Shown: positions 35,698 to 44,682, numbered from the stretch's first letter. The stretch: DNA of 64,000 nucleotides from Eubacteriales bacterium (GCA_030536555.1 JAUNPU010000015.1:1-64000); one strand, 5' to 3'. Numbers and translations: made by a program. The notes: generated by a model not told the origin, from the letters alone.

Positions 35698-36441
35698 TTA
35701 TTCTGCTATCCGGATATTCTCACATTCCTCGTACCCGGGTATCCTCTTCTCTGTCACAGCATTCACTCCCTCAAAGGAGGCAAAGGTCACGGAGCTCACC
35801 TTCCCGAACTTTGAGGAATCACAGAGCATATACACTTCTTCACAATGCCCGCAGGCTGTCCTCTTGATGATCGCTTCGCTGGCGTCCGGCGTTGTGTAGC
35901 CGCTTTTCCTTGTCACGCCGTTGGCGCCGAAAAATCCCCTGGTAAAGTGATAATTCACCAGCATCTGCATCGCCTGTGCGCCGATAACCGCCTCCGTCGA
36001 TGCTTTCAGCTCTCCGCCAAGCAGGATCACCTTCATCCCCCGCGCCGCCAGCCGCTGGGCGTGAGAGACCGCATTGGTCACAAAGGAGGCTGTGGTCTCA
36101 TCGATGTAATCGATCATGAACGCTGTCGTGGTTCCCGCATCCAGATACACGAAATCCTTCGGTGCGATCAGGGAGGCTGCATACCGCGCAATCTTCTGCT
36201 TTTCTTCCCGGCTGAGATCGTTCTTCTCGGCAACCGTATATTCGTATGTGGTTATCCTGCTGTCCAGCGCTACTGCACCGCCGAACACCTTCGTCAGCTT
36301 CCCTTCCTGGTCCAGTGCCGTGATATCCCTTCGAACCGTCGATTCGGAGGTGTCCAGCAGTTCCCTTACCTCCGGCACCGTGATGCTTCCCTTCTCTTCG
36401 AGAAGCTTTAATATGATCTCGTGTCTCTGTTTTGTTAACAT
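35698..36441 (-). CDS. DeoR-family regulator of fructose operon
   Basis: This 247-residue protein has an N-terminal DeoR helix-turn-helix (TVPEVRELLDTSESTVRRDI) and a C-terminal phosphosugar-sensing domain (VYLDAGTTTAFMIDYI, CDSSKFGKVS). It is the last gene of fruK-PTS-regulator, 12 bp after the PTS gene, and probably represses the operon until fructose-1-phosphate accumulates. In many Firmicutes the regulator is first, so the order here is reversed. Confidence 0.9.
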   Translation of the reverse strand: MLTKQRHEIILKLLEEKGSITVPEVRELLDTSESTVRRDITALDQEGKLTKVFGGAVALDSRITTYEYTVAEKNDLSREEKQKIARYAASLIAPKDFVYLDAGTTTAFMIDYIDETTASFVTNAVSHAQRLAARGMKVILLGGELKASTEAVIGAQAMQMLVNYHFTRGFFGANGVTRKSGYTTPDASEAIIKRTACGHCEEVYMLCDSSKFGKVSSVTFASFEGVNAVTEKRIPGYEECENIRIAE

Positions 36442-36453
36442 GTTATCCTGCCT

Positions 36454-38367
36454 TTATACTCTTTTCTTTAGCACTCCCAGAAGTACGGTGGCAATCGCGG
36501 TTCCTGCTGCCAGTGCAACCAGATACATCCCGGCATTTCCCATAACCGGCACCACGAAAATACCGCCGTGAGGAGCCATCAGGGTACAGCCAAATGCCAT
36601 GGAAAGTCCTCCTGCCACTGCCGAACCGGCGATGCAGGGCGGCAGCACATGAATCGGGTCAGCCGCAGCAAACGGAATCGCACCCTCTGTGATAAATGCA
36701 AGTCCCATGATAAAGTTGGTCGGACCGGATTCCCGCTCTTCTTTGGTGAATTTGTTCTTAAATAACATGGTTGCAAGTGCAATCGCACAGGGAGGAACCA
36801 TACCTCCGATCATAACTGCCGCCATAATGTCATAGTTGCCGGATGCGATCGCCGCCGTACCGAATACATATGCAGCCTTGTTGAACGGGCCGCCCATGTC
36901 CACTGCCATCATGCCGCCTAAAATCATTCCTAAAACAAGTTTACTGGAACCGCCCATGCTTGTCAATCCCTGATTCATGGCGGTGTTGATGGAACCCATC
37001 ACTGGCTCTACGGCAAAGTTCATGATAAGTCCCATAAAGAGGATTCCCAGCACCGGGTAGAGTAACACCGGCGCGATCTTTTCGATTGCCTCCGGCAGCT
37101 TATCGCATACCCGGCAAAGTCCCTTGATGATGTAGCCTGCCGCAAAGCCTGCCACCAGAGCGCCGAGGAAGCCTGAGGTTCCGCTGGCTGCCATCATACC
37201 GCCCACAAAGCCGACAGCCAGTGCCGGTCTGTCGCCGATCGCCATGGCGATAAAGCCTGCCAGCACCGGAAGCATAAATCCAAATGCCGTACCGCCGATA
37301 TTCTTAAGCATTGCCGCAAGCGGGGTGATCGTACCGAAGTTTGCCCGCTCTGCCATGGTGAGCGCATTCATATCAACTAAAAGTCCGTCAATCAGGAAGG
37401 AAAGCGCGATCAGAATACCGCCGCCGACTACGAACGGAAGCATGTGGGACACGCCGTTCATAAGCTGGGTGTAGATCTGATGGCCAAGGCTGCCGCCTGC
37501 CTTACCGGTCTGCTCCTGCTGCTTTGCGGCACCATTTCCTGCATGATAAACCGGTGCATTGCCGGACATGGCAAGCTCGATCAGCTCATCCGCCTTATGG
37601 ATTCCGTCAGATACCTGACGCTCGATCACCTTTTTCCCGTGAAAACGCTCCATGGGAACCTGCGCGTCTGCGGCTACGATAATGCAGTCCGCCTCTGCGA
37701 TCTCCTTGTCCGTCAGCACGTTCTTGGCACCGCCGCTTCCTCTGGTCTCGACCTTGATGAAGCAGTCTCTTGCCTTCGCAGCCTTCTCAATGCCCTCCGC
37801 AGCCATATAGGTATGGGCGATGCCGGTGGGGCAGGAGGTCACAGCAAGGATCTTTACCTGATTTTCCTTTGCCTCTCCCGTATCTGCCAGGCGCTCATCC
37901 ACGCTCTTTTTCTCCTGGTCAGCCCGGTCGATGATCTCTAAAAACTCCTCCGGGGTCTCTGCACTGCGAAGGGCTGTCGTAAAGCCTTCATCCATCAGCA
38001 TCATGGACAGCTTGCTCAGCACATCCAGATGTACATTCTCCTTGGTATCCGGCGCTGCGATCAGGAATAACAGTGTCACAGGAGCGCCGTCTAAGGAGTC
38101 AAACTCCACGCCTTCCCGAATCACCATGGCTGCCAGCCCCGGCTTTGTGACTGCCGCGCACTTGCCGTGAGGAATCGCAATTCCACAGCCGATTCCGGTA
38201 GTGCCCTCTTCCTCTCTCGCATATACCTGGGCGCGATATGCCGCTTCGTCATTGATCTTTCCGCTCTTCACCATCAGCGCAACTGCCTGATCCAGGGTCT
38301 CTTTTTTACTTTTGGGTGCTGCTGTGAGAGAAACGCTTTTTACATCCAGCAAATCTGTAATTCTCAT
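36454..38367 (-). CDS. fruA: PTS fructose transporter EIIABC
   Basis: This 637-residue fusion imports fructose as fructose-1-phosphate. EIIA is residues 1-150, with the phosphohistidine H67 in AIPHGK. EIIB (about 170-275) has the phosphocysteine C179 in TSCPTGIAHTYMAAEG. EIIC with about eight to ten helices starts near 295 (GVSHMLPFVVGGGILIAL). It follows fruK by 33 bp. Confidence 0.94.
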   Translation of the reverse strand: MRITDLLDVKSVSLTAAPKSKKETLDQAVALMVKSGKINDEAAYRAQVYAREEEGTTGIGCGIAIPHGKCAAVTKPGLAAMVIREGVEFDSLDGAPVTLLFLIAAPDTKENVHLDVLSKLSMMLMDEGFTTALRSAETPEEFLEIIDRADQEKKSVDERLADTGEAKENQVKILAVTSCPTGIAHTYMAAEGIEKAAKARDCFIKVETRGSGGAKNVLTDKEIAEADCIIVAADAQVPMERFHGKKVIERQVSDGIHKADELIELAMSGNAPVYHAGNGAAKQQEQTGKAGGSLGHQIYTQLMNGVSHMLPFVVGGGILIALSFLIDGLLVDMNALTMAERANFGTITPLAAMLKNIGGTAFGFMLPVLAGFIAMAIGDRPALAVGFVGGMMAASGTSGFLGALVAGFAAGYIIKGLCRVCDKLPEAIEKIAPVLLYPVLGILFMGLIMNFAVEPVMGSINTAMNQGLTSMGGSSKLVLGMILGGMMAVDMGGPFNKAAYVFGTAAIASGNYDIMAAVMIGGMVPPCAIALATMLFKNKFTKEERESGPTNFIMGLAFITEGAIPFAAADPIHVLPPCIAGSAVAGGLSMAFGCTLMAPHGGIFVVPVMGNAGMYLVALAAGTAIATVLLGVLKKRV

Positions 38368-38400
38368 CCTGTTCTCCTCCTTTGAGATGTTTCCTGCCTG

Positions 38401-39312
38401 TTATGCTTCCGTCACCTGACGGTATACTGCTTCGATTTCCTCCCGCGTTGCCAGATTCTCCGAAAATGCACTGGCGCTTCCTGCTGAGATTCCCATATGG
38501 AACGCATGCTGATAGTCCTTCGCTTCCATCCAGCCTGCCATAAAGCCTGCCACCATGGAATCGCCCGCCCCCACTGCATTGACAAGCTTTCCCTTCGGCG
38601 CCGGTGCGCTGAACATCTGCCCGTCTGCTGCGATCAGCACCGCGCCTTCGCCTGCCATGGAGATAAGAACGTTCTGCGCTCCCATCTCCTGCAGCTTCTT
38701 TCCGTAAGGCACCACGGACTCTCTTGTCTTAAGCTCCACACCGAATATCTCGCCCAGCTCATGATTGTTGGGCTTGATCAGGAATGGGTGATAGGGAAGA
38801 ACCTTTAACAGCAGATCCTTTGTGGCATCCACCACGGTCTGAATCCCTCTGCCATCCAGTCTCTCCATAATGCGCTGATACATGTCATCCGGCATGGAGG
38901 CTGGAATACTGCCGGAGAGGAACAGCACGTCGCCTGCCTGCAGCCGGTCAAGCTCCGCCATCAACAGCGCAACCTTCTCTTCACCGATGACCGGTCCCTG
39001 TCCGTTGATCTCCGTTCCGTCGATGTTCTTGAGCTTCACATTGATTCTGGTGAACCCATCCGGAATCCGGATAAATCCGCTCTTCACTCCCATCCCGGAA
39101 AGCCTCCGCACCAGCTCGTCTCCGGTAAATCCGGCGATAAATCCCAGCGCCTCATTATCAAATCCCAGGTTCTTCAGTACCGTCGATACATTGATTCCCT
39201 TTCCTCCCGGAAGGATGAGCTCGGAATCTGTCCGGTTCGTAAGTCCCAGTTTAAAATCCGCTGCCGATACGATGTAATCCAGCGAAGGATTAAATGTTAC
39301 GGTATAAATCAT
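38401..39312 (-). CDS. fruK: 1-phosphofructokinase
   Basis: FruK phosphorylates fructose-1-phosphate to fructose-1,6-bisphosphate, linking the PTS to glycolysis. This 303-residue PfkB-family kinase has GGKGINVSTVLKNLG near the N-terminus and the catalytic anion-hole motif NAVGAGDSMVAGF near the C-terminus. It is first in the operon, behind AGGAGGAAG. Tagatose-6-P kinase is a possible family alternative but is ruled down by the fructose PTS partner. Confidence 0.93.
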   Translation of the reverse strand: MIYTVTFNPSLDYIVSAADFKLGLTNRTDSELILPGGKGINVSTVLKNLGFDNEALGFIAGFTGDELVRRLSGMGVKSGFIRIPDGFTRINVKLKNIDGTEINGQGPVIGEEKVALLMAELDRLQAGDVLFLSGSIPASMPDDMYQRIMERLDGRGIQTVVDATKDLLLKVLPYHPFLIKPNNHELGEIFGVELKTRESVVPYGKKLQEMGAQNVLISMAGEGAVLIAADGQMFSAPAPKGKLVNAVGAGDSMVAGFMAGWMEAKDYQHAFHMGISAGSASAFSENLATREEIEAVYRQVTEA

Positions 39313-39359
39313 TCTGCTTCCTCCTGACCATATTTGCTTATGTTTGACTTTGTATGCTT

Positions 39360-39388
39360 AGTATATCGTCAAATTCAGTCAAAGTCAA
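39360..39388 (-). promoter_or_regulatory. fru operon promoter with TTTGAC repeats
   Basis: TTGACT (39388-39383) and TATACT (39365-39360) on the minus strand have a 17-bp spacer. TTGAC is repeated three times within the promoter and GTCAAAC recurs just downstream, fitting the direct-repeat operators of DeoR-family regulators. Confidence 0.7.
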
Positions 39389-39438
39389 TCATAAAATTTC
39401 ACAATTTTGCGCGGGTGTTTTTATTGAAGTTGCACCTG

Positions 39439-39516
39439 TGAAAAAAACAGACTGCGAGAAAGGCTTATGTGAGTAAACTCACAACGCTCTTCTCGCAGCC
39501 TGTTTTTTCGCACTGC
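39439..39516. repeat. dispersed hairpin-terminator repeat, copy B
   Basis: The stem CAG-ACTGCGAGAA with TTCTCGCAGC-CTG is flanked by seven A and six T, acting as terminator for the decarboxylase gene. It shares its flanks and loop blocks (CTTATGTG, CACAACG, TTTTTTCGCACTGC) with copy A at 14855-14926. Confidence 0.55.
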
Positions 39517-39523
39517 TCAATGC

Positions 39524-40795
39524 TTATCGCATATACTTCTCCATCATCTCGCAGCAGTCGAGGGTTATGAAGTAATCCTTCGCTGTCTCGGCTCTGCGGA
39601 TCATCTGGACGGAGCCGTCTTCCTTCAGCAGAAGCTCTGCGGATTTCAGCTTGCCGTTGTAGTTGTATCCCATGGAAAATCCGTGGGCGCCGGTGTCGTA
39701 GATCACCAGCAGGTCACCTTTCTCGATCTCCGGCAGCATCCGGTCGATGGCGAACTTGTCGTTGTTCTCGCACAGGGAACCTACCACATCGTACTTGTGG
39801 TCGCAGGGTGCATCCTCCTTGCCTGCCACGGTGATGTGATGGTATGCGCCGTACATCGCCGGTCTCATCAGGTTTACGGCACAGGCGTCCACACCGATGT
39901 ATTCCTTGTAGGTGTGCTTCTCGTGAATCGCCTTCGTCACCAGACAGCCGTAAGGCGCCAGCATGAACCGCCCCAGCTCCGTGTAGATTGCCACATCATC
40001 CATACCTGCCGGAACAAGCACCTCCTCGTAGGCCTTTCTCACGCCCTCACCGATCACCATGATATCATTGGGCGTCTGATCCGGACGATAGGGAATCCCG
40101 ATACCGCCGGACAGATTGATAAATGCAATGTGCGCTCCGGTCTCCTCCTTCAGCTTCACAGCCAGCTCGAACAGGATCTTCGCCAGCAGCGGATAATACT
40201 CGTTGGTCACCGTGTTGCTTGCCAGGAATGCATGGATGCCGAAGTGCTCTGCACCCTTGCTCTTTAAGATCTTATATGCCTCAAAAATCTGCTCCGTGGT
40301 CATACCGTACTTGGAGTCCCCGGGATTGTCCATGATGTCATTGCTGATCTTGAACAGTCCACCCGGATTGAAGCGGCAGCTGATGGTCTTCGGAATATAG
40401 CCCAGCGTCTTCTCCACACACTCGATGTGGGTAAAGTCATCCAGATTGATGATCGCTCCCAGCTCATCCGCCATCTTAAACTCCTCCAGAGGCGTATCAT
40501 TGGAGGAGAACATGATGTCGTGACCGGAAAATCCAACCGCATCGGACATCATCAGCTCCGTGGCAGAAGAACAGTCCGTGCCGCAGCCGTAGTCCTTCAG
40601 GATCTGCAGAATGTACGGGTTCGGAGTCGCCTTCACTGCAAAATACTCCTTGTATCCTTTATTCCACGCAAATGCCTCTTTCAGGCGCTTCGCGTTCTCT
40701 CGAATCCCCTTCTCATCGTACAGATGAAACGGGGTCGGGTAAGTCTTTACGATCTCTTCTAACTGTGCTTTCGTTACAAATGGTTTCTTCTCCAC
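39524..40795 (-). CDS. lysA: diaminopimelate decarboxylase-like PLP enzyme (LysA)
   Basis: This 423-residue fold-III PLP decarboxylase is expected to convert meso-diaminopimelate to lysine. The PLP lysine is K55 in EYFAVKATPNPYIL; SCRFNPGG, NLSGGIGIPY and SLCENNDKFAIDR are the substrate and cofactor motifs. I choose GTG 40795 behind GGAGG. The frame is open 48 codons further upstream and would add a membrane helix, but that stretch contains the pyk terminator, so the extension is an artefact. Another basic amino acid substrate remains possible. Confidence 0.88.
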   Translation of the reverse strand: MEKKPFVTKAQLEEIVKTYPTPFHLYDEKGIRENAKRLKEAFAWNKGYKEYFAVKATPNPYILQILKDYGCGTDCSSATELMMSDAVGFSGHDIMFSSNDTPLEEFKMADELGAIINLDDFTHIECVEKTLGYIPKTISCRFNPGGLFKISNDIMDNPGDSKYGMTTEQIFEAYKILKSKGAEHFGIHAFLASNTVTNEYYPLLAKILFELAVKLKEETGAHIAFINLSGGIGIPYRPDQTPNDIMVIGEGVRKAYEEVLVPAGMDDVAIYTELGRFMLAPYGCLVTKAIHEKHTYKEYIGVDACAVNLMRPAMYGAYHHITVAGKEDAPCDHKYDVVGSLCENNDKFAIDRMLPEIEKGDLLVIYDTGAHGFSMGYNYNGKLKSAELLLKEDGSVQMIRRAETAKDYFITLDCCEMMEKYMR

Positions 40796-40832
40796 GTCTA
40801 TTTCCTCCAAATCTGCTTTCTGTATATAAATG

Positions 40833-40885
40833 AAAAAGCCTGACAGGGCTGCAATCCCTAAGATTGTAACCCATATCAGACTTCT
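40833..40885 (-). terminator. intrinsic terminator after pyruvate kinase
   Basis: On the minus strand a long stem (AAGTCTGA...TCAGGCTT, GGG...CCC, CAATC...GATTG) is followed by TTTTT. It lies in the gap between pyk and lysA. Confidence 0.78.
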
Positions 40886-40931
40886 TTGTCCAGCTGTTTT
40901 TATTGTATTTTCATTGATTGCAGCCAGGCGC

Positions 40932-42368
40932 TCAGTCAATCACGACCACACGCATAATGTTGGTGTGCGCTGCCGGCTCGTGACGGTTGGAGCTGGTCAC
41001 AACACCTGCAGTGACAACGGTGACATCACCCTCAGCCAGTACGTTCTTCTGCTTCAGCATCTCGATGGAAGACTCGATCAGAAGGTCCGTAGAGTCTGCA
41101 CGCTTTGCCTGGTACGGCTTCACACCCCAGTAGATCTGCATCTGGCGAACTGCCGTAGCACTGGGAGACAGACCGATGATCTGTGCGCCCGGTCTCCACT
41201 TGGATAAAAGGCGGGTAGTAAATCCGCTGATACTCGGTGCGATGATCGCCTTTGCGCCCAAGTCGCTGGCAGTTGCCACGGAAGAATAGCACACTGCATT
41301 GGAGATATTCTTCTCATTCTCTGCGGATACCTTTCTCTGACGGTATGCGCCGTAGTCCAGATAACGCTCGGTCTCCTCACAGATCTGAGCCATCATCTTC
41401 AGAGCGTCTACCGGGTACTTGCCCATAGCCGTCTCGCCGGACAACATCACTGCATCGGTGCCGTCATAGACTGCATTTGCAACGTCAGTCACCTCAGCTC
41501 TGGTGGGTCTCGGGTTGCGGATCATGGAATCCAGCATCTGGGTAGCGGTAATAACCGGCTTGCATGCCAGGTTGCACTTGCGGATGATGGTCTTCTGAAT
41601 ATGCGGAACCTGAGCTGCCGGAATCTCCACGCCCATGTCACCGCGGGCTACCATGATGCCGTCGCTGGCCTCGATGATGGCATCCAGATTCTCGATACCC
41701 TCTGCATTCTCAATCTTTGCAATGATCTGAATGGTGGAACCTGCCGCATCCAGAATCTCGCGGATCTCCTTCACTGCATCAGCAGTACGAACGAAGGAAG
41801 CCGCAATAAAGTCAAATCCCTGCTCGATACCGAACTGGATATCTGCCTTGTCCTTCTCGGTCAGAGCCGGAAGCTTGATCTTCACATTGGGCACATTGAC
41901 GCCCTTTCTCATGCCCAGCTCACCACCGTTGATGATCCGGCATACGATATCGGTGCCGCTTACCTCCTGCACCTCCAGCTCGATCAGACCGTCATCAATC
42001 AGGATCTTGTTGCCCGGAACCACATCCTCATTCAGACCGCTGTAGTTGATGTGTCCGATCTTGTCATCTCCGATGATCTCACGGGTGGTCAGGGTGTAGG
42101 TCTCACCCTCCACCAGCGTCACCTTCTTCTCATCCTTTAAAAGTCCGGTGCGGATCTCCGGTCCCTTGGTATCCAGAAGCGCCGCGATCGGCAGTCCCAG
42201 CTCCTCGCGGATGCTCTTTAACAGATCCAGACGGCTCTTCTGCTCCTCATAGTCGCCATGAGAAAAGTTAAATCTTGCAATATCCATGCCATTCTCTGCC
42301 AGTGCCTTCAGCATAGTTCTGTCATTGGTATTTGGTCCCATGGTACAGATAATTTTTGTCTTTTTCAT
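40932..42368 (-). CDS. pyk: pyruvate kinase
   Basis: This enzyme makes pyruvate and ATP from phosphoenolpyruvate and ADP. The 478-residue protein shows KKTKIICTMGP, DTKGPEIRTG and the signature MVARGDMGVEIPAAQVP, with MLSGETAMGKYP. It lacks the extra C-terminal PEP-utiliser domain found in some Firmicutes. ATG 42368 has GGAGGA 6 bp upstream and is preferred over one four codons earlier. It lies 57 bp downstream of the rhomboid-like gene, probably in the corA transcript or with its own promoter. Confidence 0.95.
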   Translation of the reverse strand: MKKTKIICTMGPNTNDRTMLKALAENGMDIARFNFSHGDYEEQKSRLDLLKSIREELGLPIAALLDTKGPEIRTGLLKDEKKVTLVEGETYTLTTREIIGDDKIGHINYSGLNEDVVPGNKILIDDGLIELEVQEVSGTDIVCRIINGGELGMRKGVNVPNVKIKLPALTEKDKADIQFGIEQGFDFIAASFVRTADAVKEIREILDAAGSTIQIIAKIENAEGIENLDAIIEASDGIMVARGDMGVEIPAAQVPHIQKTIIRKCNLACKPVITATQMLDSMIRNPRPTRAEVTDVANAVYDGTDAVMLSGETAMGKYPVDALKMMAQICEETERYLDYGAYRQRKVSAENEKNISNAVCYSSVATASDLGAKAIIAPSISGFTTRLLSKWRPGAQIIGLSPSATAVRQMQIYWGVKPYQAKRADSTDLLIESSIEMLKQKNVLAEGDVTVVTAGVVTSSNRHEPAAHTNIMRVVVID

Positions 42369-42425
42369 ATATTCCTCCATCTGATCCTGTATCAGTTCTT
42401 TTACTTGTAGGTTCTTCTCACCAGC

Positions 42426-43271
42426 CTACTGCTGCTCCTTCGTCACATGCCGGTGAGTGTAAAGATGATCCTGGCAGTATTCGTAGTCGCCTTCGCACTT
42501 GGAGCAGTAGCGAAACTCCAGGTTCTCGCCGTCAAGCTCGGTTCTGCCGCAGACTGCACAGCGATGTCTGGTGGCTCCCTTCGGCAGAATCTTCACGCTC
42601 TTCTGGAAATCCCGCTTCCGCTTGATCTCCTTTGGCGCATACTTCCTGTAATTGCGCGTCATGGCAAAGAACAGGATGATATTCAGCATGGAAATCACCA
42701 GTTCCACCCGTACCGCCGTTCCGTAGAACACAAAGCTGTACAGATACTGAGCGCACTCGGCGATTGCCAGCCACTTCGCCTTCACCGGCAGGATTGCAAA
42801 CAGCAGGAACTGTGCATCCGGAAACAATACGGCGAAAGCAAGAAATATCGAAGAGTTCAGGAAACCGGTGGCAAGCATCCAGTTCTGGTGAAACACCAGA
42901 TAGCCCACAAAGCAGGCGATGATCTGTGCCAGCACGCCCATCAGGAAAAACACATTAAAGCGGAATGAGCCCCAGATGTGTTCCAGAGTCTGCCCCAGAT
43001 TCTGATAGGTCAGCAGCATCAGCACGCCCATCAACAGCGTCGTAAACCGCAGGTTTCCCAGTGCAGGCGGATATACCAGGAAGGTAACCAGCCTCCACAC
43101 CTGTCCGTGCAGAATCGCCCCCACGTCCAGGCTAAGATACTGAAAATAAATCCACTGGTTGTTGGTCACCCAGATGAGCAGACCTGCCGCATACAGAATC
43201 GTGATGTAATTCATCAGGTTCGGTATGGCAAACCGGTGATATTTTCTCTCAAATTCATTAAAAAACTTCAT
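42426..43271 (-). CDS. rhomboid-like membrane protein with C-terminal zinc ribbon
   Basis: This 281-residue protein has about six membrane helices arranged like rhomboids (LLMGVLMLLTYQNLGQTLEH, FNVFFLMGVLAQIIACFVGY). The position of the catalytic GxSG reads GFLNSSIFLAF, so the usual serine motif is not preserved and no clear catalytic His is seen. The C-terminal 50 residues are a zinc ribbon (CAVCGRTE, YCSKCEG, then further Cys/His). It may be an inactive rhomboid that binds membrane clients. It is 35 bp downstream of corA and upstream of pyk. Confidence 0.75.
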   Translation of the reverse strand: MKFFNEFERKYHRFAIPNLMNYITILYAAGLLIWVTNNQWIYFQYLSLDVGAILHGQVWRLVTFLVYPPALGNLRFTTLLMGVLMLLTYQNLGQTLEHIWGSFRFNVFFLMGVLAQIIACFVGYLVFHQNWMLATGFLNSSIFLAFAVLFPDAQFLLFAILPVKAKWLAIAECAQYLYSFVFYGTAVRVELVISMLNIILFFAMTRNYRKYAPKEIKRKRDFQKSVKILPKGATRHRCAVCGRTELDGENLEFRYCSKCEGDYEYCQDHLYTHRHVTKEQQ

Positions 43272-43306
43272 GCATATAATCCCCTTCTATACATTTCCCC
43301 GAAAGA

Positions 43307-44248
43307 TCAGAACAGATCTTTCTTGGAGCAGATCCATGCAACCACTCCTGACAGAGCGGCCGACAATGCTACCACGATCCAGAATCCCCACGGGCTGTCC
43401 GCAAACGGCATCCCCACATGATTGACATTCATACCGTAAAAGCTGGACACCATGGTTGGAATGGACATCACGATCGTGATCGTAGCCAGGAATTTCATGA
43501 CAATATTCAGGTTGTTGGAAATAACAGAGGCCACCGCCTCCATGGTACTGTTCAGGATGCCGCTGTATATATTCGCCATCTCGATTGCCTGCTTGTTCTC
43601 GATAATAACATCTTCCAGAAGATCCGTGTCCTCCGGATACTTCTTGATCTTCTCGCTCTTAAGCAGCTTCTCCAGCACCACCTCGTTGGAACGCAGAGAG
43701 GTGGTAAAGTACACCAAGCTCTTCTCCAGTTCCAGAAGCTCCATCAGCTCCTGATTCCGCTGAGACTTGTGAAGATTCCGCTCCACCATCTCACTCTTCT
43801 TGTCGATGATCCGCAGATACTGCAGGAACAGCGATGCGTTCTTGTACAGCACCTGCAGCACGAACCGGGTCTTCATATAGGTATAAAAATCCTTCACCCG
43901 TCCGTCCATAAATGCCGTCAGCACCGGCGAGTCTTCCAGACATACGGTGACGATGATATCATTTCCCAGAATGATACCCATAGGGATCGTCACATACCAG
44001 TCCTTCTCGCTTCGCTCCTCAATCACAGGGATATCCACAAGGATCAGGCTGTAATGGTCTTCTATCTCAATACGGGAACGTTCCTCCTCATCCAGAGGCG
44101 CCTTTAAGTGATCCGGGTCGATGTTGAACTTCTCAGCCACCTCCAGAATCTCCGTTGCCGTTGGATTGGTCAGTGCAACCCAGCATCCGCTCTCTGATTC
44201 ATCCTTCTGATGGATCACACCATCTTCTGTCTTAAAAATACGAATCAT
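43307..44248 (-). CDS. corA: CorA-family magnesium/divalent cation transporter
   Basis: This 313-residue protein forms a pentameric Mg2+ (or Co2+/Ni2+) channel. The large cytoplasmic N-terminal domain ends in two C-terminal helices; the selectivity motif GMN is at 272-274 in SSFYGMNVN. AGAGGGAG precedes the ATG. A consensus promoter lies about 290 bp upstream, leaving a leader with a small ORF and switchable helices that suggests expression is controlled by an RNA mechanism. Confidence 0.93.
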   Translation of the reverse strand: MIRIFKTEDGVIHQKDESESGCWVALTNPTATEILEVAEKFNIDPDHLKAPLDEEERSRIEIEDHYSLILVDIPVIEERSEKDWYVTIPMGIILGNDIIVTVCLEDSPVLTAFMDGRVKDFYTYMKTRFVLQVLYKNASLFLQYLRIIDKKSEMVERNLHKSQRNQELMELLELEKSLVYFTTSLRSNEVVLEKLLKSEKIKKYPEDTDLLEDVIIENKQAIEMANIYSGILNSTMEAVASVISNNLNIVMKFLATITIVMSIPTMVSSFYGMNVNHVGMPFADSPWGFWIVVALSAALSGVVAWICSKKDLF

Positions 44249-44532
44249 GTCCGTCTCCCTCTTCCTATTTTATTGTGCATACGCAAAACAAACCGCTAAG
44301 GTCTGCTTTTGCCTGTCAGCGCCATCTGACCTGCGCTGCCGCCGAAATAGGGAGAATCCGCAGATTACCGAATCCCCGTTCCAGGAATGTGCAGCGCAGG
44401 TACGCGCTTTCGTCCGTCTTCTGTTTCCGTCTGATGGGCCGAGCCACCGTCCATAACTGCTTCCTTCCTTTCTTAACCGTATTGTATCCAAACCTGAATA
44501 CCTGCGCCGCAGCCACAAACAACCACTGCGAC
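44249..44532 (-). promoter_or_regulatory. corA leader with mutually exclusive RNA helices
   Basis: The roughly 284-nt untranslated leader contains three segments: A (44510-44499), B (44402-44391) and C (44339-44329) in transcript order. B (UACCUGCGCUGC) pairs with A over 12 bp including one G.U, or with C over 11 perfect bp, so the two helices exclude each other. B lies inside a small leader ORF. Further hairpins (GUCAG/CUGAC, AGGUC/GACCU) follow C. It does not look like the known M-box by eye. The arrangement resembles the mgtA leader of enterobacteria in logic, not in sequence. Confidence 0.6.
44365..44454 (-). CDS. putative 29-residue leader peptide upstream of corA
   Basis: The ORF starts at ATG 44454 behind AGGAAGG and ends at TAA 44365. 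The peptide begins MDGGSAHQTETEDGRKR and contains an acidic Glu-Thr-Glu-Asp run and two prolines, features that destabilise ribosomes at low Mg2+ in known mgtL-type leaders. Ribosomes on codons 17-21 would cover segment B and change leader folding. No homologue is recognised; coding is inferred from the RBS and position. Confidence 0.5.
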   Translation of the reverse strand: MDGGSAHQTETEDGRKRVPALHIPGTGIR

Positions 44533-44538
44533 CTATCC

Positions 44539-44567
44539 ATTATAATTTCTGCCTGTCGGTTTGTCAA
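44539..44567 (-). promoter_or_regulatory. corA promoter
   Basis: TTGACA (44567-44562) and TATAAT (44544-44539) on the minus strand have a 17-bp spacer, a perfect sigma-A match. Confidence 0.85.
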
Positions 44568-44651
44568 ACCATTCCCCCCTCTTTTTGCACAGATTTTGAA
44601 ATTTGACTGGTTTTTATCATTTTCTTAACTACTTTTTAACGCATATGCAAA

Positions 44652-44680
44652 TTGTATTCCCTTTCGTTTTATGTTAAACT
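44652..44680 (+). promoter_or_regulatory. promoter of activase fusion gene
   Basis: TTGTAT (44652-44657) and TAAACT (44675-44680) have a 17-bp spacer and point to the 1413-residue gene. Confidence 0.6.
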
Positions 44681-44682
44681 GT

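Noticed and set aside
40796..40939. Membrane-anchored N-terminal extension of the decarboxylase
   Set aside because: The open frame upstream of GTG 40795 overlaps the pyk stop and its intrinsic terminator; the apparent membrane helix is a translation of the terminator stem region.
44249..44532. M-box (ykoK) Mg2+ riboswitch
   Set aside because: The conserved M-box sequence blocks are not visible; the leader has its own distinct helices.
44316..44567. 83-codon frame covering the corA leader
   Set aside because: Its start lies upstream of or inside the corA promoter, so the transcript would lack it; the 29-codon ORF at 44365-44454 is the better candidate.
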